Positions 1-8,114 of a stretch of 8,724 bases of DNA are shown here, piece after piece. Below the pieces are notes generated by a model that worked only from the letters and a program-made list of their open reading frames with translations, searched no databases and was not told the DNA's origin. The stretch lies in the NCBI GenBank assembly GCA_016777545.1, contig JADHRH010000036.1, forward strand, positions 1 through 8,724, in the 5' to 3' direction. Each line of letters opens with the position of its first letter. The stretch's first letter is position 1. The stretch is from Candidatus Pelagibacter sp. (GTDB lineage: Bacteria > Pseudomonadota > Alphaproteobacteria > Pelagibacterales > Pelagibacteraceae). Made by a program: the position numbers and the translations under genes.

Positions 1-448
1 CATCCATAATCATAACAATATCCGAATCTAAACCTTTTTGAACTCTTATGCTTTCTTCTGGACTTAATATAAATTTTTTACCATCTACATGAGAGTTAAA
101 TATTGCACCTTTTTCTCTGTCTACTTTGTTTAATTTAGAAAGAGACATAACTTGAAACCCACCAGAATCTGTAAGTATGGGAAGCTTACAATTCATAAAC
201 TTGTGAAGTCCTCCTGCAGAAATAATTCTATCAACACCTGGTCTGATCATTAAATGATAGGTATTTGATAAAATTATTTCAGACCCAGTTTTAACAATAT
301 CATCAATTAAACATGCTTTAACTGTAGCTTGTGTTCCAACAGGCATAAAAGCAGGTGTTTGAATATTGCCTCTATGAGTTTCGATTACTCCAACTCTAGC
401 AAATTTATCGCTCTCTATGACATTAAATTTGAAATTCTTTAACGCCAT
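1..448 (-). CDS. tgt: Queuine tRNA-ribosyltransferase, N-terminal part (cut by window edge)
   Basis: tRNA-guanine transglycosylase exchanges guanine-34 of GUN anticodons (Tyr, His, Asn, Asp tRNAs) for preQ1 in the cytoplasm during queuosine synthesis. I translated the minus strand from the ATG at 448: 149 residues are visible and the frame is still open at base 1, so roughly the C-terminal 60% is missing, including the nucleophilic Asp and the zinc site. Seen: an N-terminal barrel start with THRGNIQTPAFMPVGTQ (residues 24-40), NTYHLMIRPG (62-71), TDSGGFQV (93-100, with D94 matching the catalytic Asp of the DSGGFQ motif), and MIMD at 146-149, where the family continues DE. It is the last visible gene of the ssb-gyrA-coaD-cyclophilin run, 18 bases after the cyclophilin stop. 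No Shine-Dalgarno sequence precedes the ATG, so it is probably translated from the polycistronic message. The family call is firm; preQ1 rather than queuine as substrate is the bacterial norm. Confidence 0.95.
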   Translation of the reverse strand, partial: MALKNFKFNVIESDKFARVGVIETHRGNIQTPAFMPVGTQATVKACLIDDIVKTGSEIILSNTYHLMIRPGVDRIISAGGLHKFMNCKLPILTDSGGFQVMSLSKLNKVDREKGAIFNSHVDGKKFILSPEESIRVQKGLDSDIVMIMD

Positions 449-466
449 GAAATTTGTGAACTAAAA

Positions 467-1021
467 TTATTTAAAGCTAATGATTTTATCTGGGTTAGAA
501 ACAGAACCGTTATTGTTTTGATCTCCTCTTTTGATTTTATCAACAAGATCCATGCCTTCAATAACTTTACCAAATACCGTATATTGTCTATCTAAAAAAG
601 ACGCTTCTTTAAAACATATAAAAAATTGGCTGTTTGCACTATTTGGATCTTGTGATCTAGCCATAGATAGCGTTCCTCTTTCATGAGGTAAATCACTAAA
701 TTCCTCTTTAAGATCAGGTAAATCAGAGCCACCCATTCCAGCTCTTCTTAAATCAAATTGATCATTAGAAGAGTTACCAAACTGAACATCACCAGTTTGC
801 GCCATAAAGCCATCAATCACTCTGTGAAATACAACACCATCGTATTTACCATCTTTTGCTAATTGCTTAATTCTTTTGACATGATTAGGTGCCACATCTT
901 CAAAAAGTTCTATTTTAACGTCTCCATCTTTAAGCTTTAAAATCATAATATTCTCCTCTGCGATTGTGTTGTTGGTTAGTATAAAAAATAAAATTAAAAA
1001 TTTTGTTATAAGTTTATTCAT
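467..1021 (-). CDS. Cyclophilin-type peptidyl-prolyl cis-trans isomerase, with signal peptide and a possible internal cytoplasmic start
   Basis: Catalyses cis-trans isomerisation of X-Pro bonds in protein folding. The 184-residue frame has cyclophilin motifs: FHRVIDGF (65-72, with catalytic R67 and F72), Q75-x-GD, GTLSMAR (116-122), NSANSQFFI (127-135) and RQYTVFGKV (145-153). Residues 1-21 form a lysine-bearing N-terminus, a hydrophobic core (about 8-16) and a TIA|EE end, a plausible signal peptidase I site, so the full-length product should be periplasmic. The domain proper starts at M26 (ATG at 946), which is preceded by a strong Shine-Dalgarno sequence, so a 159-residue cytoplasmic form is also possible. 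I list the longer start because the signal peptide is well formed and because its ATG overlaps the coaD stop by 8 bases (ATGAATAA), a typical coupling junction. Residues 94-115 form a charged loop between the two core motifs. Whether it corresponds to PpiA or PpiB cannot be decided, so no symbol is given. Confidence 0.93.
   Translation of the reverse strand: MNKLITKFLILFFILTNNTIAEENIMILKLKDGDVKIELFEDVAPNHVKRIKQLAKDGKYDGVVFHRVIDGFMAQTGDVQFGNSSNDQFDLRRAGMGGSDLPDLKEEFSDLPHERGTLSMARSQDPNSANSQFFICFKEASFLDRQYTVFGKVIEGMDLVDKIKRGDQNNNGSVSNPDKIISFK
953..959 (-). promoter_or_regulatory. Strong Shine-Dalgarno site inside the cyclophilin gene
   Basis: On the minus strand AGAGGAG lies 6 bases before an in-frame ATG at 946-944 (M26 of the long form), an ideal spacing. 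It is the best ribosome-binding match before any start in this window. The neighbouring genes have weak or no Shine-Dalgarno sequences. The site is built from the codons for A21-E22-E23, where both Glu codons are GAG although the remaining seven Glu codons of the gene are six GAA and one GAG. It would drive a 159-residue form without signal peptide. Confidence 0.6.
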
Positions 1022-1508
1022 ATTTTTCTTTTAAAGATTTTATTGTGCTTTTTGTAGTAAATTTTTTGATATCACCTTTTAGTCTAACTATTTCTTTAAC
1101 AAATCTTGATGAAATGATTTGATTTTCAACATCAGACATTAAAAAAATTGTTTCTATATTATTGTTCAATTTTCTATTCATTCCAGCTAGTTGAAATTCA
1201 TATTCGAAATCAGATACTGCTCTTAAACCTCTTAAAATAATATTAGATTTATATTTTTTGCATAAATCAGTTGTTAATGATGTAAATGAAATAACTTCAA
1301 TTTTCTTTTTATCAAACTTTAAATCAACAAATAAGGCCTTTTTAATTAATTGTACTCTTTCAAGTGAATTGAAAAGATAATTTTTATTAGCACCATCAGA
1401 AGCAGCAATAATAACTTTATCAAATAATTTTAAAGCTTTATTTATAACATCAATATGACCAAAGGTAATTGGGTCAAATGTTCCAGGATATACGGCAACT
1501 TTTTTCAT
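1014..1508 (-). CDS. coaD: Phosphopantetheine adenylyltransferase
   Basis: Transfers AMP from ATP to 4'-phosphopantetheine, giving dephospho-CoA, the penultimate step of coenzyme A synthesis in the cytoplasm; the family forms hexamers. The 164-residue length is usual. Nucleotidyltransferase motifs are in place: YPGTFDPITFGH (7-18), containing the T-x-G-H ATP-binding motif at 15-18, RGLRAVSDFEYE (93-104) and ISSRFVKE (132-139), the counterpart of the S-S-x-x-V-K-E signature. The ATG overlaps the gyrA stop by one base (TAATG at 1510-1506), and the gene's end overlaps the cyclophilin start by 8 bases, so it is translationally embedded between the two. A GGAG lies only 2 bases before the ATG, probably too close to act as a normal ribosome site, which favours coupling or re-initiation from gyrA. 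The C-terminus (residues 144-164) is lysine-rich. No key residue seems to be missing. Confidence 0.97.
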   Translation of the reverse strand: MKKVAVYPGTFDPITFGHIDVINKALKLFDKVIIAASDGANKNYLFNSLERVQLIKKALFVDLKFDKKKIEVISFTSLTTDLCKKYKSNIILRGLRAVSDFEYEFQLAGMNRKLNNNIETIFLMSDVENQIISSRFVKEIVRLKGDIKKFTTKSTIKSLKEKYE

Positions 1509-4057
1509 TACTCCAAGTTATCATCAATTTTTATTGCTGAAACAACTTTTTCATCACCAGATAATTTGATAATTCTTACACCTTGAGTATTTCTTCCCGC
1601 TGTTCTGATTTCTTTAACGGCAACTCTAATCACTCTACCTTTATTTGTTGAAATCATCACATCATCTCCCTCTATAACAGGAAATGACGAACATATACTG
1701 CCATTTCTAGGTGAGTTAACAATTCCAATTATGCCCTTACCACCTCTATTGGTAACTCTATATTCATTGTTTAAAGTTTTTTTGCCGTATCCATTTTCTG
1801 TAATTGATAAAACAAATCTTCCATCAGATTTAGTATCTTTTTTTATTTTTTCTTTATTTGTTATTGAAAGAGAAACAATCTCATCATTAGGAGATAGTTC
1901 TATACCCTTTATACCTTTTGAGGATCTACCTTTAAATATTCTTAGTTTTTTTGACTCAAATCTAATGCATTTACCATTTTTTGTACTTAGCATTACATCT
2001 TGATCATCTTTACAAATTTCAACTCCTACGATTTTATCATTGGGATCTAATTTTATTGCAATTTTTCCAGCTGAATTAATGGAAGAAAAGTCTTCTAGAC
2101 TGTTTTTTCTAACCTTGCCCTTTGCAGTTGCAAAAACAATTTGAAGATTTTTCGTATCACTTTCTTCATCAGGGAATGGCATAATTGAACTGATTGATTG
2201 ATGATTTTTTAAAGGTAAGATATTAAATAGAGATTTACCTTTTGATGTAGTTGATCCCTCAGGTATCTTCCAAGCTTTAATTTTGTAGACAAGTCCTTCT
2301 GTCGAAAAGAAAAGAACAGAAGTGTGTGTGTTAACTGATAAAGTTTGTACTACAGAATCTTCATCTCTCGTTGTAATCCCAGATTTACCCTTGCCACCTC
2401 TTTTTTGTTGTTTAACGCTGCTTAATGCTCCTCTTTTAATATATCCCTGAAGTGTAACTGTAATAATAACAGACTCTTTTTGAATAGTTTCTTCAATATC
2501 ATAGTTTAAAATAGCATCTATAATTTTAGTTCTTCGTGGTACAGCAAATTTTTCTTTAATAGTTTTAAGCTCTTCACTTATTACGTTTAAAAGTTCTTTT
2601 TTGGAATTAATTATTTTCTTATATCCCTTAATTAAATCAGCTAATTTTTTAATTTCAACTTCTATTTCATTAATACCAAGAGCTGTAAGTTTTTGAAGTC
2701 TAAGTTCTAAAATAGCAATTACTTGAGGGTCAGATAATGAGTATAAATTTTTCCCCTTCTTATCTTCGACAAGTGAAATTAACTTTAAAGATTTATTAAT
2801 TTTCCACTTAGTGTTTAATAATGATTTTTTAGCATCATCAGGAGTTTTTGAAGAACGTATAATTTTTATAATCTTATCTAAATTTTCAACAGATACAGAT
2901 AACCCAATCAAAATATGAGCTCTGTCCTCTGCTTTTTTTAAGTCAAATTTAGTTTTCTTAATAACAACATCTTCACGAAACGTTAAAAAATTTGTTAAAA
3001 ATTCTTTTAAATTACATATTTTAGGTTTGCCATCAACGATTGCTAAAGTATTAAAACCAAAAGAACTTTCTATCGAAGTATTTTTATAAAGTAATCGCTT
3101 AATAGTTTCTGGCTCAACACCATTTCTTAAATCAATTGCTACTCTAATCCCTTCTCTATTAGACTCATCCCTAATATCTTTTATTCCTTCAATTTTTTTC
3201 TCTCTAACAAGTTGGGCAATTCTTTCATTTAAAACTGATTTATTTACTTGATAAGGTACAGAAGTAATAACTAATCTTTCTCTACCATTTTTTTGTGATT
3301 CAACACTTATTTCACCTCTAATTTTAAATGACCCACGACCTACATTATATCCTGCCTTAATAATTTCTTTCCCAATGATAACACCACCTGTAGGAAAATC
3401 AGGACCTGGAATGTGTTTCATTAATTCTTTAATTTTAATATCTTTATTTTCAATTAAGGCTAATGTTCCATCAATGATTTCACCTAAATTATGTGGAGGT
3501 ATGCTTGTTGCCATTCCAACTGCTATACCACCAGCTCCATTAACCAATAAATTAGGATATTGGGCGGGTAAAACTGATGGTTCTTTTTCTGTTTCATCGT
3601 AGTTACTCTTGTATTCGATGGTATCCTTTTCAATATCGTCTATTAAGTATTGCGAAACTTTAGCTAATCTAGTCTCAGTATATCTCATAGCCGCTGCTGG
3701 ATCTCCATCAATAGATCCAAAGTTACCTTGGCCTTGAACAAGAGGTAAACTCATAGAAAAATCCTGAACCATTCTAACTAGAGCGTCATAAACAGACTGA
3801 TCTCCATGTGGGTGATATTTACCAATAACATCTCCAACTATTCTTGCAGATTTTCTAAATTGTTTTGACCAATCGTAACCACCTTTATACATGGCAAATA
3901 ATATTCTTCTATGAACAGGTTTAAGTCCGTCCCTAACATCAGGAAGAGCCCTACTCACAATTACACTCATCGCATATGACAAATACGATGAACTCATCTC
4001 ATCATGCATGGAGATAAGTTTAATATTTTTATCTTTAGGTATTTCTGTGTCTTTCAT
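1508..4057 (-). CDS. gyrA: DNA gyrase subunit A
   Basis: The breakage-reunion subunit of gyrase; with GyrB (not in the window) it introduces negative supercoils. The protein has 849 residues, slightly shorter than E. coli GyrA. The active-site tyrosine is Y126 in [13 protein letters not shown], preceded by R125. The winged-helix region with [16 protein letters not shown] (71-86) and the segment [21 protein letters not shown] are well conserved. The C-terminal pinwheel domain begins after about residue 515 and carries the GyrA box QKRGGKG at 551-557 (QRRGGKG in E. coli). That box marks it as GyrA rather than ParC. Oddities: the position equal to E. coli Ser83 is Gln (Q87), while the Asp87 equivalent is kept (D91), and there is no long acidic tail at the C-terminus. 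The gene starts 5 bases after the ssb stop and has no Shine-Dalgarno sequence, so it is presumably co-transcribed with ssb. Confidence 0.98.
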   Translation of the reverse strand: MKDTEIPKDKNIKLISMHDEMSSSYLSYAMSVIVSRALPDVRDGLKPVHRRILFAMYKGGYDWSKQFRKSARIVGDVIGKYHPHGDQSVYDALVRMVQDFSMSLPLVQGQGNFGSIDGDPAAAMRYTETRLAKVSQYLIDDIEKDTIEYKSNYDETEKEPSVLPAQYPNLLVNGAGGIAVGMATSIPPHNLGEIIDGTLALIENKDIKIKELMKHIPGPDFPTGGVIIGKEIIKAGYNVGRGSFKIRGEISVESQKNGRERLVITSVPYQVNKSVLNERIAQLVREKKIEGIKDIRDESNREGIRVAIDLRNGVEPETIKRLLYKNTSIESSFGFNTLAIVDGKPKICNLKEFLTNFLTFREDVVIKKTKFDLKKAEDRAHILIGLSVSVENLDKIIKIIRSSKTPDDAKKSLLNTKWKINKSLKLISLVEDKKGKNLYSLSDPQVIAILELRLQKLTALGINEIEVEIKKLADLIKGYKKIINSKKELLNVISEELKTIKEKFAVPRRTKIIDAILNYDIEETIQKESVIITVTLQGYIKRGALSSVKQQKRGGKGKSGITTRDEDSVVQTLSVNTHTSVLFFSTEGLVYKIKAWKIPEGSTTSKGKSLFNILPLKNHQSISSIMPFPDEESDTKNLQIVFATAKGKVRKNSLEDFSSINSAGKIAIKLDPNDKIVGVEICKDDQDVMLSTKNGKCIRFESKKLRIFKGRSSKGIKGIELSPNDEIVSLSITNKEKIKKDTKSDGRFVLSITENGYGKKTLNNEYRVTNRGGKGIIGIVNSPRNGSICSSFPVIEGDDVMISTNKGRVIRVAVKEIRTAGRNTQGVRIIKLSGDEKVVSAIKIDDNLE

Positions 4058-4062
4058 AGAAA

Positions 4063-4521
4063 CTAAAATGGAATTTCGTCATCCATATCATTTGAAGTTT
4101 GTGGACTATCTTCAAAATTATTAGCAGGTGCTTGTGTGTTATCATTTTGGATTCCACCACCAGTATTTCCTCCACCTAACATTGTTAGTGAAGAGTTATA
4201 TCCTTGAATTACAATTTCTGTAGAATATTTGTCTTGTCCAGATTGTTCATCTTTCCATTTTCTAGTAGCTATTTGTCCTTCAACATAAATTTGAGCTCCT
4301 TTTTTTAAATATTGCTGAACAACATTTACTAACCCATCATTGAATACAACTATTCGGTGCCACTCAGTCTTTTCTTTTTTTTCACCTGTTGTCTTGTCTT
4401 TCCATGATTGACTAGTTGCTAAACTCAATCTTGCAACGCTTTTGCCGTTTACCATTTGTTTAATTTCAGGGTCTGCGCCTAAACGCCCAATTAATAATAC
4501 TTTATTTAAACTTCCAGCCAT
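4063..4521 (-). CDS. ssb: Single-stranded DNA-binding protein
   Basis: Coats single-stranded DNA during replication, recombination and repair and recruits partner proteins through its C-terminal tip; the family acts as a homotetramer. The protein has 152 residues. The OB fold covers about 1-112 and keeps the aromatic residues that stack on DNA: W40, W54 (in TEWHR, 52-56), F60 and W89, matching W40, W54, F60 and W88 of E. coli. A Gly/Asn/Gln-rich flexible linker (about 115-145) follows, then the acidic tip DDEIPF (147-152), nearly identical to the canonical DDDIPF partner-binding peptide. It is the first gene of the minus-strand run and is divergent from uvrA. The 15 bases before its ATG are A+T-rich and hold no Shine-Dalgarno sequence. 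Its promoter probably lies within the 90-base spacer. Confidence 0.98.
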   Translation of the reverse strand: MAGSLNKVLLIGRLGADPEIKQMVNGKSVARLSLATSQSWKDKTTGEKKEKTEWHRIVVFNDGLVNVVQQYLKKGAQIYVEGQIATRKWKDEQSGQDKYSTEIVIQGYNSSLTMLGGGNTGGGIQNDNTQAPANNFEDSPQTSNDMDDEIPF

Positions 4522-4536
4522 AATATTTTGTAATTG

Positions 4537-4552
4537 TTTATTTATTTATTTA
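4537..4552. repeat. Tetranucleotide repeat (TTTA)4
   Basis: Four perfect tandem TTTA units lie 15 bases upstream of the ssb start, reading TAAA on the ssb strand. They fall in the region expected to be the ssb leader or initial transcribed sequence. With only four units in very A+T-rich DNA this may be chance. It could make an unstructured, A-rich leader that helps a ribosome bind without a Shine-Dalgarno sequence. Confidence 0.5.
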
Positions 4553-4555
4553 GTT

Positions 4556-4573
4556 TTTATATCACAATATAAA
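4556..4573. promoter_or_regulatory. Perfect dyad with back-to-back -10 elements
   Basis: TTTATAT-CACA-ATATAAA is a perfect inverted repeat with 7-base arms and a 4-base centre. On the minus strand it gives TGATATAAA (4564-4556), an extended -10 pattern for ssb, with TTAATA (4584-4579) 17 bases upstream as a weak -35. On the plus strand it gives TATAAA at 4568-4573 for uvrA, with a poor -35. Predicted transcript starts would be near 4549 (ssb) and 4580 (uvrA), leaving leaders of about 28-32 bases. The dyad is seen directly; the promoter role is inferred. It could instead be an operator or a chance A/T palindrome. Confidence 0.45.
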
Positions 4574-4611
4574 CTCAATATTAATTTTATTAATTTAAAG
4601 CAACTAAAATT

Positions 4612-7491
4612 ATGATCAAAAAGATAGTTATCAAGGGTGCAAAGGAGCATAATTTAAAGAATGTTTCTGTAGAAATACCCAAAGATCAATTTGTTGTTAT
4701 TACTGGACTTTCCGGTTCTGGAAAATCTTCATTAGCATTTGACACTATCTATGCAGAGGGACAAAGAAGATATGTTGAAAGTTTATCTGCTTATGCTCGT
4801 CAATTTTTAGATAAAATGAAAAAACCTAACGTTGACCTTATTGAAGGATTGAGTCCAGCAATAGCTATTGAACAAAAAAATACATCAAAGAACCCAAGAT
4901 CAACTGTTGCTACAGTTACAGAAATTTATGATTATATGCGAGTGCTCTATGCGAGAGCTGGTGTGCCCTATTCACCCTTTACTGGAAAACCAATAACATC
5001 ACAAACAATTACACAGATTGTCGATTTAATAAAAAAACTTCCCAAAAAATCTACAATTTATATATATGCGCCAGTGGTCCGTGGCCGTAAAGGTGAATAT
5101 AGAAAAGATATTTTAAGCTATAAAAGAAGAGGCTTTAGAAAAATTAAAATTGATGAGGTTCTTTATGACATAGATAAAGCACCAGAATTAGATAAAAAAC
5201 TTAAGCATGATATATCTGTTTTAATTGACAGAATTGTTTTGAACTCAAATCTAGGAAATCGTTTAGCAGAAAGTATTGAAACAGCTGTAAATTTATCAAA
5301 TGGTCTTGTATTTGTTGAGTACGAAGACGAAACTTTACCTCAAAAATTTAGAAAAATTGAAAAATTAATTTACTCGACAAAATTTGCATGTCCAGAAAGT
5401 GGTTTTACAATCGAAGAAATTGAACCAAGACTTTTTTCTTTCAATAGTCCATATGGAGCCTGTGCTGAATGTGAAGGTATTGGTATTAAATTAAATGTAG
5501 ATCCAAATTTAGTAGTTCCTGATGAAAAAAAAAGTATAGCTGATGGTGCTATAGAACCATGGGCTAAATCGACCACACTATATTATGCTCAAACATTAGC
5601 CTCTATTGCTAAACACTATGGATTTTCTTTAGATGAAAAATGGAAAAAATTACCCAAAAAATTTAAAGATGTAATTTTATTTGGATCAGACGAAGAAGAA
5701 ATAAAATTTGTCTATGATGATGGATATGAAAAATACTCTCATAAAAAAACTTTTGAAGGTGTTATAAACAATCTTGAAAGAAGATTTCTAGAATCTGACA
5801 GTGAGTGGAAGAGAGAAGCTATAGCGGAATATCAATCGGATTCTGCATGTGAAGGTTGTAATGGTAATAGACTAAAAGAGGAAGCTTTATGTGTTAAAAT
5901 TGATAATCAAAATATAAGCGATGTTACAAAAAAATCTATTTTAGATGCTGCTAACTGGTTTAAAGGGTTGGAACAAAATCTTGATAAAAGACAATTTAAA
6001 ATAGCAGAACATATTCTAAAAGAAATTAATGAGAGGTTAACGTTTCTTTTAAATGTTGGACTTGAGTATTTAACTTTATCAAGAGAGTCTGGGACTCTTT
6101 CTGGTGGAGAAGCACAAAGAATTAGGCTTGCTTCGCAAATTGGTTCAGGATTGACGGGAGTATTATATGTTCTTGACGAACCTTCTATAGGTTTGCACCA
6201 AAAAGATAATGTTAAACTAATTAATGCATTGAAAAGACTAAGAGATCTTGGAAACACAGTAATCGTTGTTGAGCATGACACTGAAACTATGGAAAATGCT
6301 GACCACATAATAGATTTAGGACCAGAAGCTGGTACTAACGGTGGTGAGATCATTGCACAAGGAACTTATAACGAGATACTTAAAAATAAAAATAGTATCA
6401 CTGGTCAATACCTATCTCATAAAAAATATATAGAAATTCCGAGAACTAGAAGACTTGCTAAGAATGGTAGATTTGTAGAAATTAATGGAGCTAGTGGAAA
6501 TAATTTGAATAACGTTAATCTTAAAATTCCAACAGGAAGCTTTACTTGCGTTACTGGAGTTTCTGGCAGTGGTAAATCTACATTGATATTGCAAACATTA
6601 TATCATGCATTAAATTTAACCTTAAATAACAAAGCTAGAAAGGTACCAAAAGCATTTAAAGGTTATAAGGGTGTTGAGCTTATAGATAAGATAATTGACA
6701 TAGATCAATCACCAATTGGGAGAACACCAAGATCAAATCCAGCAACCTATACCGGAGCCTTTGGGCCTATCAGAGATTGGTTTACGGCACTACCTGAGTC
6801 AAAAACAAGAGGATATAAACCTGGAAGATTTTCATTTAATGTAAAAGGTGGAAGATGTGAAGCTTGTGAAGGCGATGGCGTAATTACATACGAGATGCAT
6901 TTCTTACCTGATGTTTATATACAATGTGATGAATGTAAGGGAACTAGGTATAATAGAGAAACTCTTGAAATAAAGTTTAAGGATAAAAGTATAGCCGATG
7001 TATTAAATATGTCTGTTGATGAAGGATGTGAATACTTTGAAAATATTTCAAATATAAAAACCAAACTATTAACATTAAAAAAAGTTGGGCTTGGTTATAT
7101 AAAGATTGGACAACAGGCTACAACATTATCTGGTGGAGAAGCTCAGCGTATTAAGTTAGCCAAGGAACTATCGAAAAGATCTACAGGAAGAACTATGTAT
7201 ATTTTAGATGAACCAACTACTGGACTTCACCAACATGATATTAAAAAATTATTAGAAATACTACATACGTTTGTGGCTCTAGGAAATACTGTTGTTGTTA
7301 TTGAGCATAATTTAGATGTGATTAAAACAGCTGATTATATTGTTGATATGGGTCCTGAGGGTGGTGTCAAAGGAGGAAATATTATCGCAGAAGGCAAACC
7401 TGAGGATATTATAAAAATAAAAGGTAGTTATACTGGGGAATTCTTAAGACCTATGCTGGAAGAAAGATTTAAAAAGAAGTTAAAGATTTAA
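4612..7491 (+). CDS. uvrA: UvrABC excinuclease subunit A (ABC-type ATPase)
   Basis: The damage-recognition ATPase of nucleotide excision repair; a UvrA dimer scans DNA, loads UvrB and leaves. The 959 residues carry the full tandem ABC layout. First half: Walker [10 protein letters not shown] (32-40), the UvrB/DNA-binding insertion, zinc module 1 (C260, then C284-x-x-C287), signature LSGGEAQR (from 496) and Walker B VLDEPS with D522-E523. Second half: Walker [10 protein letters not shown] (649-657), zinc finger C749-x2-C752-x19-C772-x2-C775, signature LSGGEAQR (from 839) and Walker B ILDEPT with D866-E867. An H-loop VVIEHN follows. In module 1 the second cysteine of the first CxxC is Ser (CPES, 260-263). 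Length is about 20 residues above E. coli UvrA. The ATG follows a poor Shine-Dalgarno sequence (AAAG, 12 bases upstream). The divergent ssb neighbour matches the E. coli arrangement. Confidence 0.98.
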   Translation: MIKKIVIKGAKEHNLKNVSVEIPKDQFVVITGLSGSGKSSLAFDTIYAEGQRRYVESLSAYARQFLDKMKKPNVDLIEGLSPAIAIEQKNTSKNPRSTVATVTEIYDYMRVLYARAGVPYSPFTGKPITSQTITQIVDLIKKLPKKSTIYIYAPVVRGRKGEYRKDILSYKRRGFRKIKIDEVLYDIDKAPELDKKLKHDISVLIDRIVLNSNLGNRLAESIETAVNLSNGLVFVEYEDETLPQKFRKIEKLIYSTKFACPESGFTIEEIEPRLFSFNSPYGACAECEGIGIKLNVDPNLVVPDEKKSIADGAIEPWAKSTTLYYAQTLASIAKHYGFSLDEKWKKLPKKFKDVILFGSDEEEIKFVYDDGYEKYSHKKTFEGVINNLERRFLESDSEWKREAIAEYQSDSACEGCNGNRLKEEALCVKIDNQNISDVTKKSILDAANWFKGLEQNLDKRQFKIAEHILKEINERLTFLLNVGLEYLTLSRESGTLSGGEAQRIRLASQIGSGLTGVLYVLDEPSIGLHQKDNVKLINALKRLRDLGNTVIVVEHDTETMENADHIIDLGPEAGTNGGEIIAQGTYNEILKNKNSITGQYLSHKKYIEIPRTRRLAKNGRFVEINGASGNNLNNVNLKIPTGSFTCVTGVSGSGKSTLILQTLYHALNLTLNNKARKVPKAFKGYKGVELIDKIIDIDQSPIGRTPRSNPATYTGAFGPIRDWFTALPESKTRGYKPGRFSFNVKGGRCEACEGDGVITYEMHFLPDVYIQCDECKGTRYNRETLEIKFKDKSIADVLNMSVDEGCEYFENISNIKTKLLTLKKVGLGYIKIGQQATTLSGGEAQRIKLAKELSKRSTGRTMYILDEPTTGLHQHDIKKLLEILHTFVALGNTVVVIEHNLDVIKTADYIVDMGPEGGVKGGNIIAEGKPEDIIKIKGSYTGEFLRPMLEERFKKKLKI

Positions 7492-7518
7492 AAAATTAGT
7501 GTATAAGTGATTCTAATT

Positions 7519-8112
7519 ATGGGTAATTTACTGTCATCACTTCCAAAAACAATTCATGCATCGTTAGCTTTAGCTATTATCCTTTTTCTAGGGTTATTTT
7601 ATGGTAATGGTGGTTTTGATTTTGATACAATTTTTTGGAGTTGGTTAACAAGATTTATTCACGTAACGGTTGCTATTATGTGGATTGGACTTCTTTGGTA
7701 TTTTAACTTTGTTCAAATTCCAAACATGCCCAAAATTCCTGACGAACAAAAACCTGCTATAGGTAAAGTTATTGCGCCAGCAGCTTTATTTTATTTCAGA
7801 TGGGCAGCTTTACTAACAGTATTGTCTGGATTAATTTTAGCTTATTTAAATGGTTATTTACATGATGCTATGACTTTAGGTGGTGGTGGAAAAAGTACAG
7901 CTATTGGTATTGGAATGTGGCTTGGCTTATACATGGCTTTTAATGTTTGGTTTATAATTTGGCCAAATCAAAAAAGAGCACTAGGTATTGTTGAGTGCGA
8001 ACCTGATGTTAAAGCAAAATCAGCAAGGACAGCAATGTTGTTTTCAAGAACAAATACTCTTTTATCGTTACCAATGTTACTTTCAATGGTAGCAGCTCAA
8101 AATCTTTATTAA
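7519..8112 (+). CDS. PuuD-N-like integral membrane protein (urate hydroxylase N-terminal family), no cytochrome c domain
   Basis: I recognise the family from the segment RFIHVTVAIMWIGLLWYFNF and the downstream NVWFIIWPNQ motif, which resemble the membrane domain of PuuD, described in some alphaproteobacteria as a membrane urate oxidase fused to a cytochrome c domain. About five hydrophobic segments are visible (from the ATG: 14-29, 42-63, 91-112, 131-150, 179-195). H48 and W55 lie in the second, and a Gly-rich loop TLGGGG lies near 119-124. The protein is 197 residues and contains no CxxCH, so it is only the membrane part. A GTG at 7507 would add four residues; I prefer the ATG at 7519 because ATG is used elsewhere in the window and neither start has a Shine-Dalgarno sequence. 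It starts 27 bases after uvrA on the same strand and may be read through from it. The family is fairly sure, but a urate substrate is unsupported: no purine catabolism gene is nearby. Confidence 0.75.
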   Translation: MGNLLSSLPKTIHASLALAIILFLGLFYGNGGFDFDTIFWSWLTRFIHVTVAIMWIGLLWYFNFVQIPNMPKIPDEQKPAIGKVIAPAALFYFRWAALLTVLSGLILAYLNGYLHDAMTLGGGGKSTAIGIGMWLGLYMAFNVWFIIWPNQKRALGIVECEPDVKAKSARTAMLFSRTNTLLSLPMLLSMVAAQNLY

Positions 8113-8114
8113 AT

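Larger units (their letters stand above)
4522..4611. promoter_or_regulatory. Divergent ssb / uvrA promoter region
   Basis: This 90-base spacer separates two divergent genes and must hold the start signals for both unless they lack their own promoters. It is almost entirely A/T. It contains a dyad at 4556-4573 whose arms supply a -10-like TATAAA for each direction, and a (TTTA)4 run at 4537-4552. I searched by eye for CTGT-N8-ACAG (E. coli-type SOS box) and GTTC-N7-GTTC (alphaproteobacterial SOS box) and found neither; no GAAC or GTTC occurs in the spacer. That the region acts as the promoter is inferred from gene orientation. Confidence 0.7.

Noticed and set aside
1731..2003. Plus-strand open frame within gyrA
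   Set aside because: It is antisense to well-conserved gyrA C-terminal domain sequence, and its hydrophobic, Phe/Leu/Ser-rich translation is typical of the complement of A+T-rich codons. No family motif was seen.
3375..3602. Plus-strand open frame opposite the gyrA N-terminal domain
   Set aside because: Antisense to the conserved segment around the [14 protein letters not shown] motif; openness follows from the constrained codons of the real gene.
5370..6594. Three minus-strand open frames (5370-5576, 5907-6353, 6412-6594) opposite uvrA
   Set aside because: All lie across uvrA zinc module, signature, Walker and linker regions; the translations are low-complexity Ser/Phe/Ile-rich shadows without recognisable domains.
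7507..7509. GTG as the start of the PuuD-like gene
   Set aside because: It adds only four residues, has no ribosome site, and the ATG at 7519 is the commoner start codon; the choice is uncertain but changes little.
7494..7518. Inverted repeat AATTAG / CTAATT between uvrA and the PuuD-like gene
   Set aside because: Only 6-base arms of almost pure A/T with a 13-base loop and no following T-run; too weak for a terminator and expected by chance in this composition.
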